Shown here piece by piece: positions 48,705 through 57,756 of a stretch of 64,000 bases of DNA; positions within the stretch are counted from its first letter, which is position 1; each line of letters starts with the position of its first letter. Under the pieces are notes generated by a model. It ran no database searches and was not told the DNA's origin. It saw only the letters and a program-made list of their open reading frames with translations. The DNA is from Muscardinus avellanarius (Eukaryota; Chordata; Mammalia; Rodentia; Gliridae). The DNA is taken from NCBI GenBank assembly GCA_963383645.1, contig OY726566.1, forward strand, positions 92,626,029-92,690,028, given 5' to 3'. Both the position numbers and the translations under genes were made by a program.

Positions 48705-48930
48705 TGAGTGGTTGGTTAGCTGTACCTGCTCTAGAGCCCCAGGACAGGAACCCACCTCACCTGTGAGGCAAAATAATCACCTCCAGCCTCAGTTTTCCCC
48801 ACGAGAAATGGGTTAATCAGTTCCCTTCTTATAGGAGCATAAGGATAAAATATGACTAAGAGATGGGTAAAGGATTTAACAGAACTACCATATAATAAGC
48901 ATTATTTGTGTTGTCTACTGTTATTTCTTC
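48705..48930 (+). repeat. MIR element
   Basis: Sense MIR: CCTCAGTTTTCCCCACGAGA, AATGGGTTAATCAG, and a CATATAATAAGCATTATTTG end. Confidence 0.6.
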
Positions 48931-49044
48931 ATCGCCACCAACCCATCTTCTTAATACAGAAGGCAGAAAAAAAAAATCTATCTAGAGCAAATTATTTTTA
49001 GAACAAATCTCAATTTTTAGAATTCTTACATATCAAAATCTATT

Positions 49045-49142
49045 CTTAGGGGCGAAATGGACGATGTGTACATGTATGTCCACACAAGTTTTCTACCCCA
49101 TTATGATGTATGAATACAATATACCAATAAAAAAATTTTTAA
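49045..49142 (+). repeat. L1 3'-terminal fragment
   Basis: GATGTGTACATGTATGTCC, CATTATGATGTATGAATACA, ATATACCAATAAAAAAATTT, comparable with the ends of the L1 copies at 41380-41460 and 43460-43540. Confidence 0.6.
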
Positions 49143-49204
49143 AAATTTATTCTTAAATCAAAATTGATATTATATAATTTCATTACCTTCTAGATTTCTT
49201 TCAC

Positions 49205-49388
49205 TTTTTTTTGTGGTACTAGGGTTCCTGGAAACCCTTCTACCTCCAGGCTACACTCCCAGACCTATTTTATATTTTTATTTGGAAACAGGGTCTCTTA
49301 AGCCAGTGAGGCTGGCTTCGAACCTGCGGGATCCTCCGGTCTCCGCCTCCCAAGCGTGGGGATTACAAGCGTGCACCACCACGCCTGG
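49205..49388 (-). repeat. Sciurid SINE, young short subtype, 13-bp target-site duplication
   Basis: Minus-strand copy with GGCTTAAGAGACCCTG deletion and GGGTTTCCAGGAACCC tail; CpGs retained. Perfect flanks AGATTTCTTTCAC at 49192-49204 and 49389-49401. Confidence 0.93.
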
Positions 49389-49401
49389 AGATTTCTTTCA
49401 C

Positions 49402-49619
49402 ATTCTATCTTCCTAAGTCTTATTACATATTTGGTTGTATCTACCCAAAATCTCTAAACTCTTTGAAAGGACAAATCCTTTTCCTAATTTGTCTCTTCAA
49501 AATGTTCAAAAAAATTATTTTGCAAAGTAAGCACTCAATAAATGTCACTAAAATTTACTTTATAGAGCTGTATTCCAGAATGATCAAAAATAGTTATTTT
49601 TAAGTGAAAATGAGATTTG
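49402..49619. other. Intronic stretch, no recognised element
   Basis: About 220 nt; nothing recognised. Confidence 0.4.
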
Positions 49620-50130
49620 TCCTAAATCAGTTCAACAAACAATAATATACACTAAGAAGCAAATACCATTCCAAGACTTGGGAAGGCACAAAGGCCCTGA
49701 GCTTAACTTCTGGTGAAGACAACAGTCACACTGGTAAGGAGAGGGAGGGCGGCGGGGGCTAACAAACACCAAGAGGATGGTGGGAAGGCTGGAGCAGCCA
49801 CGGTGCGCCTGGGGGGTCGGAGGGAGGGGGGCAAGAGAAGCAGTTCTTACTACACTCTATGTACCACGGAGAGGCACCACTGGGGCAGGACACAATCTGA
49901 TTTGCTTTTTTCATAAAGCTGTGAGGGTCCTTGTGTGCACAGCACAGGGGGCCAGTTAGGAGGCTGCAGCAGGTATGGTAGGAGATTGTGGTTTTCTGGA
50001 TTGAGGCGGTAGCAGCAGAGACGGACCCAAAAGGCTGTATTCAAACACATTGCAGAGCCGGGGTAACAACACTAGCTAATGGCCTGGCATGAGTTAGAAA
50101 AAAAGGAAACAAGAATGACTCTTCAGTCTG
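49620..50130. repeat. Ancient mammalian dispersed repeat, family unassigned
   Basis: Text such as CAGTTCAACAAACAATAATA, GGGGCCAGTTAGGAGGCTGC, GGCGGTAGCAGCAGAGACGG and AACAAGAATGACTCTTCAGT follows a well-known old repeat, but I cannot name the family with confidence. The G-rich part at 49735-49830 contains several GGG runs. Confidence 0.45.
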
Positions 50131-50561
50131 GGGACTGACCACCATGTCTATGTAACAATAAAAAACATTTTGGGGACACATTAAGCTGAAGACATGCTTA
50201 CTTTCTAACGAGTGTAGCCATGAAGCATCCTCGATTCTGCTACAAAAAGCTCTGAAAGGGCAAGAACTAGTTTTTATTCATCCTGGCACCTGCAACTCTA
50301 AACATGTCAGAAGTTCAATTCATGTTTACCTTACTTAAAATCAGTAAGGAAGTTACAACAACCCCCAGTGTACAGCATGTGGGAGTAGCTCACCTTTCTC
50401 AACTTCAGTCTATAGCCAGACTTACCCCTTCAAATAAATACAGAAAAATTCTCACTTAGTCCAAAATTAACCATCCCAACCTTTTTTCTATTGTCATTTC
50501 ACAATAAACAGCACGTCTGTCCATTACTTGGGCAGTATCAAGAGCAGTGCTAAGAGCTGGG
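50131..50561. other. Intronic stretch, no recognised element
   Basis: About 430 nt; nothing recognised. Confidence 0.4.
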
Positions 50562-50667
50562 GGTGCTAAGGGCTGGGGTGTCTGTAGACTGCTTGCCTAG
50601 CATTTGTGAAGCCCTATTTTCCATCCCAAGCACTGTAAAAACAAAAAAAAAAAAAACAAAAAAAAAG
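50562..50667 (+). repeat. ID element
   Basis: AAGGGCTGGGGTGTCTGTAG, TGCTTGCCTAGCATTTGTGA, then CCATCCCAAGCACTG and an A-rich tail. Confidence 0.82.
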
Positions 50668-51240
50668 TGTTGGACACACAGCAGGAACTCAGTAAAGAAT
50701 ATATGGGTGGGACAGGAGAAGGAAGGGAAGAAAATAGCACCAGGTTTCTTATCTCTTTCTTATCCAACAAGACTTACAGACAAAATGAGGCTAATTCTCT
50801 GTGGATGTTATTTAACATAACATTTTCATTAATAACTAGGACCGAGTGTGATCCAGTAAGCCTTTTATAAACTTAAATTTATTAGAAAATAAAATCATTT
50901 GGGATTTTTAATAATCTGAAAGCAGTAAATGATTATTTTATAGGTATAATGTTTTTATCAACATTTCCTCCTAAATCTCCAATACCTCTATTAGCAATTC
51001 ATTTTATACAAAAAGATATGAAGTAACGTTCCTAAACCCAATAGAGGGAACATTCAGGCATTAGACAAGAAAACAAAATTTCCAAAGACTGGCTGATAGT
51101 AGGTTCATACTTTATGCCAAACATTTTTAAAGAAATCCTGACACTGATTTCTAACTTTCCCTACAAAAAGCTAAACATTCAAATAACAAAAGACAGCGGG
51201 CAGCTCAACTTGACTACTGAGTAAACTTTTTGCACTTACA
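50668..51240. other. Intron 2 stretch downstream of exon 2
   Basis: About 570 nt of AT-rich sequence with no repeat recognised; close to the exon 2 donor at 51283. Confidence 0.4.
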
Positions 51241-51283
51241 GTTTTTTTTCAGTTAAAAACCCTAACATTAAAATGTTGCCTAC

Positions 51284-51371
51284 CTGAGGCACCATAAATT
51301 CCGGAATACCGCTGAGACTTTGAGCCAGACGGAGAGGATTCCTTCATTCGATCAATCACATTTTCCGAAAG
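51284..51371 (-). CDS. CHCHD3: CHCHD3 (MIC19) exon 2
   Basis: 88-nt internal coding exon encoding LSENVIDRMKESSPSGSKSQ and then RYSGIYGAS, residues 28-56, plus the first base of codon 57. This is the Ser-rich linker after the myristoylated N terminus of MIC19. The acceptor is strong: on the minus strand a pyrimidine-rich tract ends in TTTTGCAG directly before CTT. The donor is CAG/GTAGGC (intron begins at 51283). It starts in phase 0, matching exon 1, and ends in phase 1, matching exon 3. Reading past the donor gives a short non-homologous tail and a stop, so the longer open frame here (down to 51249) is intron read-through. Ile in the SGIYGAS stretch is Ala in human as I remember it. Confidence 0.96.
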
Positions 51372-51389
51372 CTGCAAAAGCAACAGCCA

Positions 51390-52015
51390 AATGAAATCAA
51401 TGACAAAAGAACAAGAAAGAAAAACAGAGCGAGAACATTCAAGCAATTTAGTCATCCATCCACATCAACGTGGATAACGAATGGCCTAAAGAAATTAGCT
51501 AACTCCGAGAGCTATAAAACAAAAGCAAGAAAGAACAGCTTTAAAATTCCAAGCTGCACCCCACTGCACAACTCCTTTATTTTTCTAATGTACTGCCAAT
51601 TGCACATAATAAATAACTTTTCTGTTTATTTTATGTTGTGCACTAAATTGTAGTCTTGGAGAAAACATAAGGCATCAAAACTCCTTCAACTTCTCGGCTC
51701 CAATCCTACAAATTTATAAATAAATTTATAATAGGCCTCAGCTCCTCCCTTCCTTCCCGCCAGTCCTAAACAAAACTGTTCCTTCTTTCCTCCCTCCTTC
51801 CCGTTCAAGGCCAACCACAGACAGTCACTCTTTCAACAGATTTTACTACGCATTCACTATTTACAGGAACTAGGCTAGACTTGGAGAATTCATAGTCATC
51901 AAGTTGCTTAAAGTAAAGTAGGATACAGAGCAATGGTCAAGCATTTATAATGTGCAGGGTGCAGCTCATGTCCTCCAACCTTAACACAGAAAGCACCTTT
52001 GCAAGCGGTGGCAAT
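51390..52015. other. Intron 1 stretch upstream of exon 2
   Basis: About 630 nt. It carries the polypyrimidine tract and acceptor of exon 2 at its left edge. The part at 51825-51900 may be a remnant of an old dispersed repeat (CTTTCAACAGATTTTACTAC). Confidence 0.4.
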
Positions 52016-52017
52016 GG

Positions 52018-52200
52018 GACTGGAGCAAAGGGTAAAACAGCCAAGCTGGAGGTAGAATAGTGATGACCAGGGACTCGAAGGGGTGTGTGTTGGGTTGGAG
52101 AATGGGGATAAATAGGATCAATGCACACTGTATGCATGTATAGAAATATCACACAGAATGCCATTGATGTGTTCAATTAATACATGTTAATTTTAAAAGA
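52018..52200 (+). repeat. L1 3' end, short 5'-truncated copy
   Basis: Sense 3'UTR end: TGATGACCAGGGACTCGAAG, GGATCAATGCACACTGTATG, ATGTATAGAAATATCACACA, CAATTAATACATGTTAATTT, then A-rich tail. Confidence 0.65.
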
Positions 52201-52204
52201 AAGA

Positions 52205-52400
52205 AAAAATGAATTAAAAGACAATGAGTGAATAAATGAATCAGAAGGACAGAGGCTAATGGTTAGAAAGAGAGCGTTCCGGGATGAGGGAGCTTCATTA
52301 AGTATACATGAGATGGAGGGTTTGCTACCATTAGACATCCACATGGAGACACCAGTGGGCAGCTGGCAATGGGATGGAGTCTCTGAGGAGTACTCAGCCT
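52205..52400. repeat. Ancient mammalian dispersed repeat, family unassigned
   Basis: ATTAGACATCCACATGGAGA and CAGTGGGCAGCTGG follow the same old repeat type as 49620-50130. Orientation and family not assigned. Confidence 0.4.
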
Positions 52401-52437
52401 GGAGAGCTGAGTCGCCCACCCCACAATTGCTACTGTG

Positions 52438-52567
52438 TCATCCTTTTTTATTTTCTTGACAATAACTTACCACTATATGATACTTCTTGTTTACTGTCTG
52501 CCTGCATCATCCTTCTTTATTTTCTTGACAATACTTACCACCATATGATGCTTCTTGTTGACTGTCT
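52438..52567. repeat. Tandem duplication of about 62 bp
   Basis: Two adjacent copies of a unit beginning TCATCCTT and ending ACTGTCT (52438-52499 and 52507-52567), separated by GCCTGCA. Each has ATTTTCTTGACAATA, CTTACCAC and ATATGAT; a handful of differences. Confidence 0.9.
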
Positions 52568-52752
52568 TCCCCTCACAGTGGAGAGAAAGCACCACGGAAG
52601 AAGGACTTGGCTGTCCTATCACTGTATCCCCTGACTCAGTACACCAGGTTAATAGAATGTTTAAATAAATGAATGACATAACATGAATGGATGAAGAAGA
52701 GAATGGCTAAAGAAGGAAACTGAAGTGGGGCCACAGCAAAAAAAGAAGATGC

Positions 52753-52956
52753 AAGCCAGGTGTGGTGGCGCATGCTTGTAACCCCAGCACTTGGGAGGCT
52801 GAGACAGGAGGATCGCACAAGTTTGAAGCCAGCCTCAGCTATCTAGTGAGGCTCTCAGTAACTTAGTGAGACCCTGTTTCCAAATAAAATACAAAATAGG
52901 TCTGGGAGTATAGCCCAGAGGTAGAAAAGCCCCTGGGTTCCACCCCCAGTACCACC
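52753..52956 (+). repeat. Sciurid SINE with trinucleotide tail
   Basis: Complete TTTCCAAATAAA linker type copy (GCCAGGTGTGGTGGCGCATG start). GAAGATG occurs before it (52745-52751) and after the trinucleotide tract (53147-53153), so the tract lies inside the insertion and is the grown tail. Confidence 0.92.
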
Positions 52957-53107
52957 GAAGAAGAAGAAGAAGAAGAAGAAGAAGAAGGAGGAGGAGGAGG
53001 AGGAGGAGGAGGAGGAGGAGGAGGAGGAGGAGGAGGAGGAGGAGGAGAAGGAGGAGATGGAGGAGGAGGAGGAGGAGGAGGAGGAGGAGGAGGAGGAGGA
53101 GGAGGAG

Positions 53108-53141
<34 letters not shown>
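52957..53141. repeat. Composite (GAA)n(GGA)n(CAG)10 trinucleotide tract
   Basis: 185 nt of trinucleotide repeat: about 10 GAA units (52957-52986), about 40 GGA units with a few GAA/GAT interruptions (52987-53110), then 10 uninterrupted CAG units (53111-53140). On the CHCHD3 RNA strand it reads (CUG)10(UCC)n(UUC)n. The poly-Leu and poly-Ser open frames crossing it are artefacts. Confidence 0.97.
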
Positions 53142-53146
<5 letters not shown>

Positions 53147-53159
53147 GAAGATGGAGATT

Positions 53160-53335
53160 TCAAATTTAAAGACTTTTAGTAAACTCTCTGGAGTTTGAAC
53201 TGAGTCTAGAGGCAACAGGGCACTACTAAAGGATCTGAAGCAGGGTAAAGACAAGATCAGATTTACATTTCATGAAAATGACTTTGGCTACACTGTAGAG
53301 AACAGATTGGAGAGATAAGAACAGAAGAAGGACCC
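53160..53335. repeat. Ancient mammalian dispersed repeat, family unassigned
   Basis: GAAGCAGGGTAAAGACAAGA, TCAGATTTACATTTCATGAA, TTGGCTACACTGTAGAGAAC: the same old repeat type as 49620-50130 but a different portion. A duplicated GATGCTATTAA lies just after it at 53349-53372. Confidence 0.45.
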
Positions 53336-53375
53336 CTGAAGGAGGCTGAAGATGCTATTAAGATGCTATTAAGCA

Positions 53376-53835
53376 TATGTCCACACAAAAACTTACACAA
53401 GAATGTTCACAGCAACATTCTTCATAATAGCAAGAGTGGAAACAAACAAATGTCTATTTACTGGTGAATGGATAAATAAAACACTGCATATCTACAGAAT
53501 ATAGTTCAGTAATAAGGAGGAATGAAAGTCTGCTATGAGTTACAATGTGGAGTACCTGAGAATCACTGAGCTAAGTGGAAGAAGGAAGCACCAAGGGCCT
53601 CATATTTTTTGGTTCTATGTATAAAATGCCCAAAGGCAACTCAATAGAGAAGTGATAAGCAGTTCCCTACCTCAGATGGAATCAGGGATTCACTGTAAAT
53701 GGGCACAGGAGACCTTACTAGGGTTAATGAGAATGTTCTAAAACTGGATTCTAGTAGTTTAAAAAAGGCATTGAATTATATACATTTAAAATGAGTAAAC
53801 CCCATGGCATGTGAATTATTCCATAATTAAGTTAG
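53376..53835 (+). repeat. Old L1M 3' end
   Basis: Sense L1M: CACAAGAATGTTCACAGCAA, CATTCTTCATAATAGCAAGA, GGTGAATGGATAAATAAAAC, TTCAGTAATAAGGAGGAATG, ACATTTAAAATGAGTAAACC, GGCATGTGAATTATTCC. It is the same 3' end type as 2540-3040. Confidence 0.8.
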
Positions 53836-53929
53836 GAGAGAGAAAGCTGTTACAGTGATCTAAGAGAACACATATTCAAAAGTGATTTTAGGATCCAAAA
53901 TAGCTAACACCAAGAGCTATGTCCAGGCA

Positions 53930-54115
53930 TGACACTAAGCCAAATACTCATTTAATCCTTAAAAACCTACGATATAAATACTTGTACTCGCTCTCTTTTA
54001 TAGGTGAGGAAACTCAAGCAGAGCCGGATTCCATACCTTGCCCTAGACCATACAATTTATCAGTAGTCCAGCCAGACTTCAAACCCAGGAATTTTGAAGT
54101 TTGAATCAAGGTCAC
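53930..54115 (-). repeat. MIR element
   Basis: Antisense MIR: AGGTGAGGAAACTCAAGCAG, CCTTGCCCTAGACCATACAA, AGCCAGACTTCAAACCCAGG. Confidence 0.65.
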
Positions 54116-54777
54116 AGTCAAATATCCCTCTTCACTGCCAGACAGGGTCTGACTAAATGTGGAAATAAAGAGGAGGAAGGACCTCAGGGCTTCTTCCAAT
54201 CTCTTCCAATTTCTACTTCCTCAGCTCACCACTAGTTAGCATTTGTCGCCAGCACAGCAGTAAAAGTATCTGGTAAAAGTCATAAGCAGCCAAATACGTG
54301 ATAGTTTATATTCATATTTACATACGTGAATATATATTTATAAAACACTACATTCACATGGCTTCCCTTTAGCAGCTAACACCTTGGGTCTCTACCCTCT
54401 CTAGAAGTCATCCCTTGGCTCCCACCATGCTGGTCTCCAAGGGCTCTGGCCCTGTCTTTCTTTGCACCTCCCCTCTGCTGCCTTCCCTTAAATGTTCCAG
54501 GGCCCCACATCTTGTTCTTTGCCTTTATTCTCTTCCCCTTCCATGTGCTCGATACTCTCATCCAATCCTTTGATTTTTAACTACTGATGATAAATAAATG
54601 AGTTCTAAATCCATTATCTCCAGCCCAAGATCAGTACCCGAAGCCAAGCCTTCACACTGCATTGCTTAACGGACATCCTCCCTTGGACAGACCAGAGGCA
54701 CTTCACAGCCATGTCCCAAACTGAACTCATGTTTGCCAACACCTCTTCTTCCTCCTCCTTTCTTTACTTTTTACCCC
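54116..54777. other. Intronic stretch, no recognised element
   Basis: About 660 nt; pyrimidine-rich after 54360. Nothing recognised. Confidence 0.4.
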
Positions 54778-54975
54778 CCCCCCTCCAGTACTGGGGATGG
54801 AACCCAGGGGCATTCTGCCTCTGAGCTGTACCTCCAGTCCTGTTCTTTATTCTTTATTTTGAAACAGGGTCTCACTGAGTTGCAAAGGACCTAAGTAGCT
54901 GTCCGCAAACCGCAATTCTCCTGTCTCAGACTTCCAAATGCGGGAATTACAAATGAGCGCCACCACACCTGGCTT
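54778..54975 (-). repeat. Sciurid SINE with small deletion
   Basis: Minus-strand copy with a roughly 20-nt loss at GGACCTAAGTAGCTGTCCGC; GAATAAAGAACAGG linker. Confidence 0.88.
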
Positions 54976-55258
54976 CCTTACCTTGTTAATGACACCCCTG
55001 CCACCCAGCTTCCTACACCAAACCATAGGACCTGTTCTCAACTGGCACTTGTCCTTCGTTCTCTAAGCCATGCCTTCCTCAACTCTTGGATATTTAGTGA
55101 ATTCATCCTCTCTTCTCCCACCTCATTTCTCCTGCCCTAATTTACAGTCCCATCAATAATCCTCCTAAAATGCAAATCTGATTATGATGATTTCCTGCAG
55201 CAAACCCTTCAGCAGCTACCTCCTGTTGACAGGAAAGTCTAAAATCTTTTTTGTTTGT
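54976..55258. other. Intronic stretch, no recognised element
   Basis: About 280 nt; nothing recognised. Confidence 0.4.
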
Positions 55259-55475
55259 TGATTTTTTTCTTGCTGTAGTACTGGAGATTGAACCCAGGGC
55301 CTCATGAATGCTATGCAAGCTCTCTACCACTGAGCTACAATCCCAGCCCCTTTGTCATTATTATTTTGAGACAGTCTTGCTAAATTGCCCAAACTGGCCT
55401 AGATCTTGCAATTCTCCTGTCTCAACCTCCACAGTAGCTGGGATTACAGGCATACGCCACCACACCCAGCCCCAA
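55259..55475 (-). repeat. ID plus 7SL composite SINE, ancestral-looking copy
   Basis: Minus strand: an Alu/B1-like half (GCTGGGTGTGGTGGCGTATG near 55475-55456; CTACTGTGGAGG) followed by a full-length ID half (GGGCTGGGATTGTAGCTCAG, TAGAGAGCTTGCATAGCATT). The ID half is longer than in the other SINEs, which lack the CTTGCATAGCAT part. Confidence 0.85.
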
Positions 55476-55650
55476 ATTATTTTAATGGCATTTAAGATTT
55501 CATCTTTTGGTGGTGGCCATCTCTCCAACCAACTTCTCGTTTTTCCCTTAATACTTTAACAGTTCTACACCTACTTGTGCCTGTTAGCTGCCCTTTCTTT
55601 GCTATCACTGCCTTCTCTCCTGACCCTGTAGGAAGGAATCACCTTTCAAG
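55476..55650. other. Intronic stretch, no recognised element
   Basis: Short stretch ending in the target site of the next SINE; nothing recognised. Confidence 0.4.
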
Positions 55651-55661
55651 ATCCACTTCAT

Positions 55662-55842
55662 GAGCTGGGCATGGTGGGGCATGCTTGTAATCCCCGCGCT
55701 TGGAAGGCAGAGACAGAAGGATCGCGTAGGTTCAAAGCCAGCCATGCTGGCTTAGACCCTGTTTCCAAATTTAAAAAATATAAAAATAGGTCTGGGAGTG
55801 TAGTCCGGGGGTAGAAGGGCTTACAGGAACCCCAGTACCACC
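55662..55842 (+). repeat. Sciurid SINE, young short subtype, perfect target-site duplication
   Basis: Complete short-subtype copy with GGGCTTACAGGAACCCC tail, then (AAAT)n. ATCCACTTCAT is repeated exactly at 55651-55661 and 55886-55896. Confidence 0.94.
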
Positions 55843-55845
55843 AAA

Positions 55846-55884
<39 letters not shown>

Positions 55885-55885
55885 A
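55843..55885. repeat. (AAAT)n microsatellite
   Basis: Ten AAAT units between the SINE body and the right target-site copy. Confidence 0.97.
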
Positions 55886-55896
55886 ATCCACTTCAT

Positions 55897-56570
55897 ACAT
55901 CCCAAAGCCTTCCTTGACCAAATCAGTTCCCCATCCATTCCCACCCTGCCTATCCAAAGCTATCCTTCCACTGAACTTACACAAATATCTAATATGGCAC
56001 TCCAAAGAGAAAACAAGCACTCACCCTTCCATATTCCCCTGCCTTTCCATGAGATTGTGAGTTCCTATATGCTAATATGCCATTCATTCAACAAATGTTT
56101 ACCACACCAGGTACTTATTAAGGCCCTTGGGATGTATCAGTGAGCAAAACAGTCTATACTTGAACAGGGACTGTGTACTTCAGGGCTCACACTAGCATGA
56201 AGGTTAGATGTAGGAAAGACTACAGGTCTTAGTTGTGCTCTTTGAAGAAGTGACTCCTTGGAGACAAGTATAAGAGTCAAGGGATACTTTCTATTTGAGG
56301 ATGCCATGACCAGCTGCATCTTTACTGACAATAGCCACCAGCAGTGTTACTGCATTCATCTGTAAAGTTGATATACAGGATAGGAAAAAAAACAGTAAGA
56401 CTGATTCCAATCCCATCAATTTTCAGGTGATAGACCATGAATAATATCCAGTTACCAGTAGTAAAATACCAAAAGCGGTAACCACCAATTTCTAGTCCTA
56501 TGTTCTATTTAAAAAACACACTCCTTCAATCCCAGGCATATAATAAAAAGTAGATCCTCTAAAAGAGACA
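55897..56570. other. Intronic stretch with possible old repeat remnant
   Basis: CATTCATTCAACAAATGTTT at 56082-56101 with AGTGAGCAAAACAGTCTATA after it is a piece of an old mammalian dispersed repeat. The rest is unrecognised. Confidence 0.4.
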
Positions 56571-57190
56571 GAATGAACTTTTATTTTAGAATCTTAAAAA
56601 CTATTTGTAGTGATATATATATATATATATATATAGTGATATATAGTAGTATAAAAGCTCATTTATATATACCACATATTGTAAATATACTGTCACAATA
56701 CACTATATTGTATATCATATACACTATGTATTACAATACATAATATACAATAAACTTACATATCCAATATAATGTATATAAAGCTAATTCAACTTAAATA
56801 ATTCTTATATATGTAATAACATAATTTTACAATTTATTTTTTATATTTTAGGCAAAACCCATGAACTACTTCATTAAAAATATATTCTACCTCATAAAAA
56901 AGTGAATTTTGCTAAAAGAATCAAGTACTGGCTACAAACCTTCAGAACCTTTACTGGAGATAGGCTACCTTCTAAATATCATTATATCTGTTTCTCATCA
57001 AAATTCATACTATCTCTGGCCACTACAAAAAGTCCTTCCAACTCCTTAAGTAGCCTTGAAAAAATATTTTATATTCTTATTATAACTTATATTTATATTT
57101 ATAACTTCTATTTCTGTTAACAATAATTTATATTTATAAATATAATTTTAAAATATATTTATATTTTATAATTTTATGCCTCAGAAAATA
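56571..57190. repeat. AT-rich low-complexity block with (AT)n
   Basis: About 600 nt of very AT-rich sequence, including (AT)n at 56612-56634 and many ATATA/TATAA words up to 57180. Short open frame 56902-57120 is not meaningful. Confidence 0.8.
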
Positions 57191-57194
57191 TAAA

Positions 57195-57375
57195 AAAATT
57201 GAACCCAGTACCTCCAAACTACATGCCAAGCCCTACTTTTTATTCTTTATTTTGAAACAGTGTCTTGGTAACAGTGGGCATCACTAAGTAGCTGAGGCTG
57301 GCTGTGAACCTGTGATCCTCCTGTCTCAGCTTCCTAAGTACTGGGATTACGATTATAGGCTACCACGCCTGGTGG
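57195..57375 (-). repeat. Sciurid SINE, ID part truncated
   Basis: Minus-strand copy, older: CCACCAGGCGTGGTAGCCTA at its 5' end; only part of the ID-like tail remains. Confidence 0.82.
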
Positions 57376-57557
57376 AAGAGAAAAAAAATTTAAAGAGTTG
57401 GCCCTGAATACATGAAAAAGCATGGCCAACTACTAGCTATGCAGGAAGGCCATCTCAATATTATCTCACTTCCATCATCAAAGTGAAATATTTTCTACTG
57501 GAGGTTATGGGAAGCATTACAGTTTATGCCACATAAACTATAACTGGCTACATGACT

Positions 57558-57756
57558 TTTGGGGGGTTTTATGGCAGTACTAGAGATTGAACTGCGGAAT
57601 TTTTCTACCTCTGAGCTACATGCCCAGGCCTATTTTACTTTTTATTTTGAAACTGGATATAAGTTACAGAAGGCCTCACTAAGTTGTTAAGACTGGCCTC
57701 AAACCTGTGATCTGTCTCAGTCTCCCAAATTCTGGGATTACAGGTGTGTGTCACCA
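57558..57756 (-). repeat. Sciurid SINE, older copy
   Basis: Minus-strand copy: TGGTGACACACACCTGTAAT at its 5' end, GTAGCTCAGAGGTAGAAAAA ID-like part. Confidence 0.85.

Larger units (their letters stand above)
742..51283 (-). other. CHCHD3: CHCHD3 intron 2
   Basis: 50,542-nt phase-1 intron from the GTAGGC donor (51283) to the TTTTAG acceptor (743-742). It makes up nearly four fifths of the window. Every long open frame I examined inside it is repeat-derived or unrecognisable. Large early introns are typical of this gene in mammals. Confidence 0.93.

Noticed and set aside
52835..53254. 139-codon open frame of mostly leucine and 102-codon frame of Cys/Ser
   Set aside because: They translate the trinucleotide tract and the adjoining SINE; no start context or homology.
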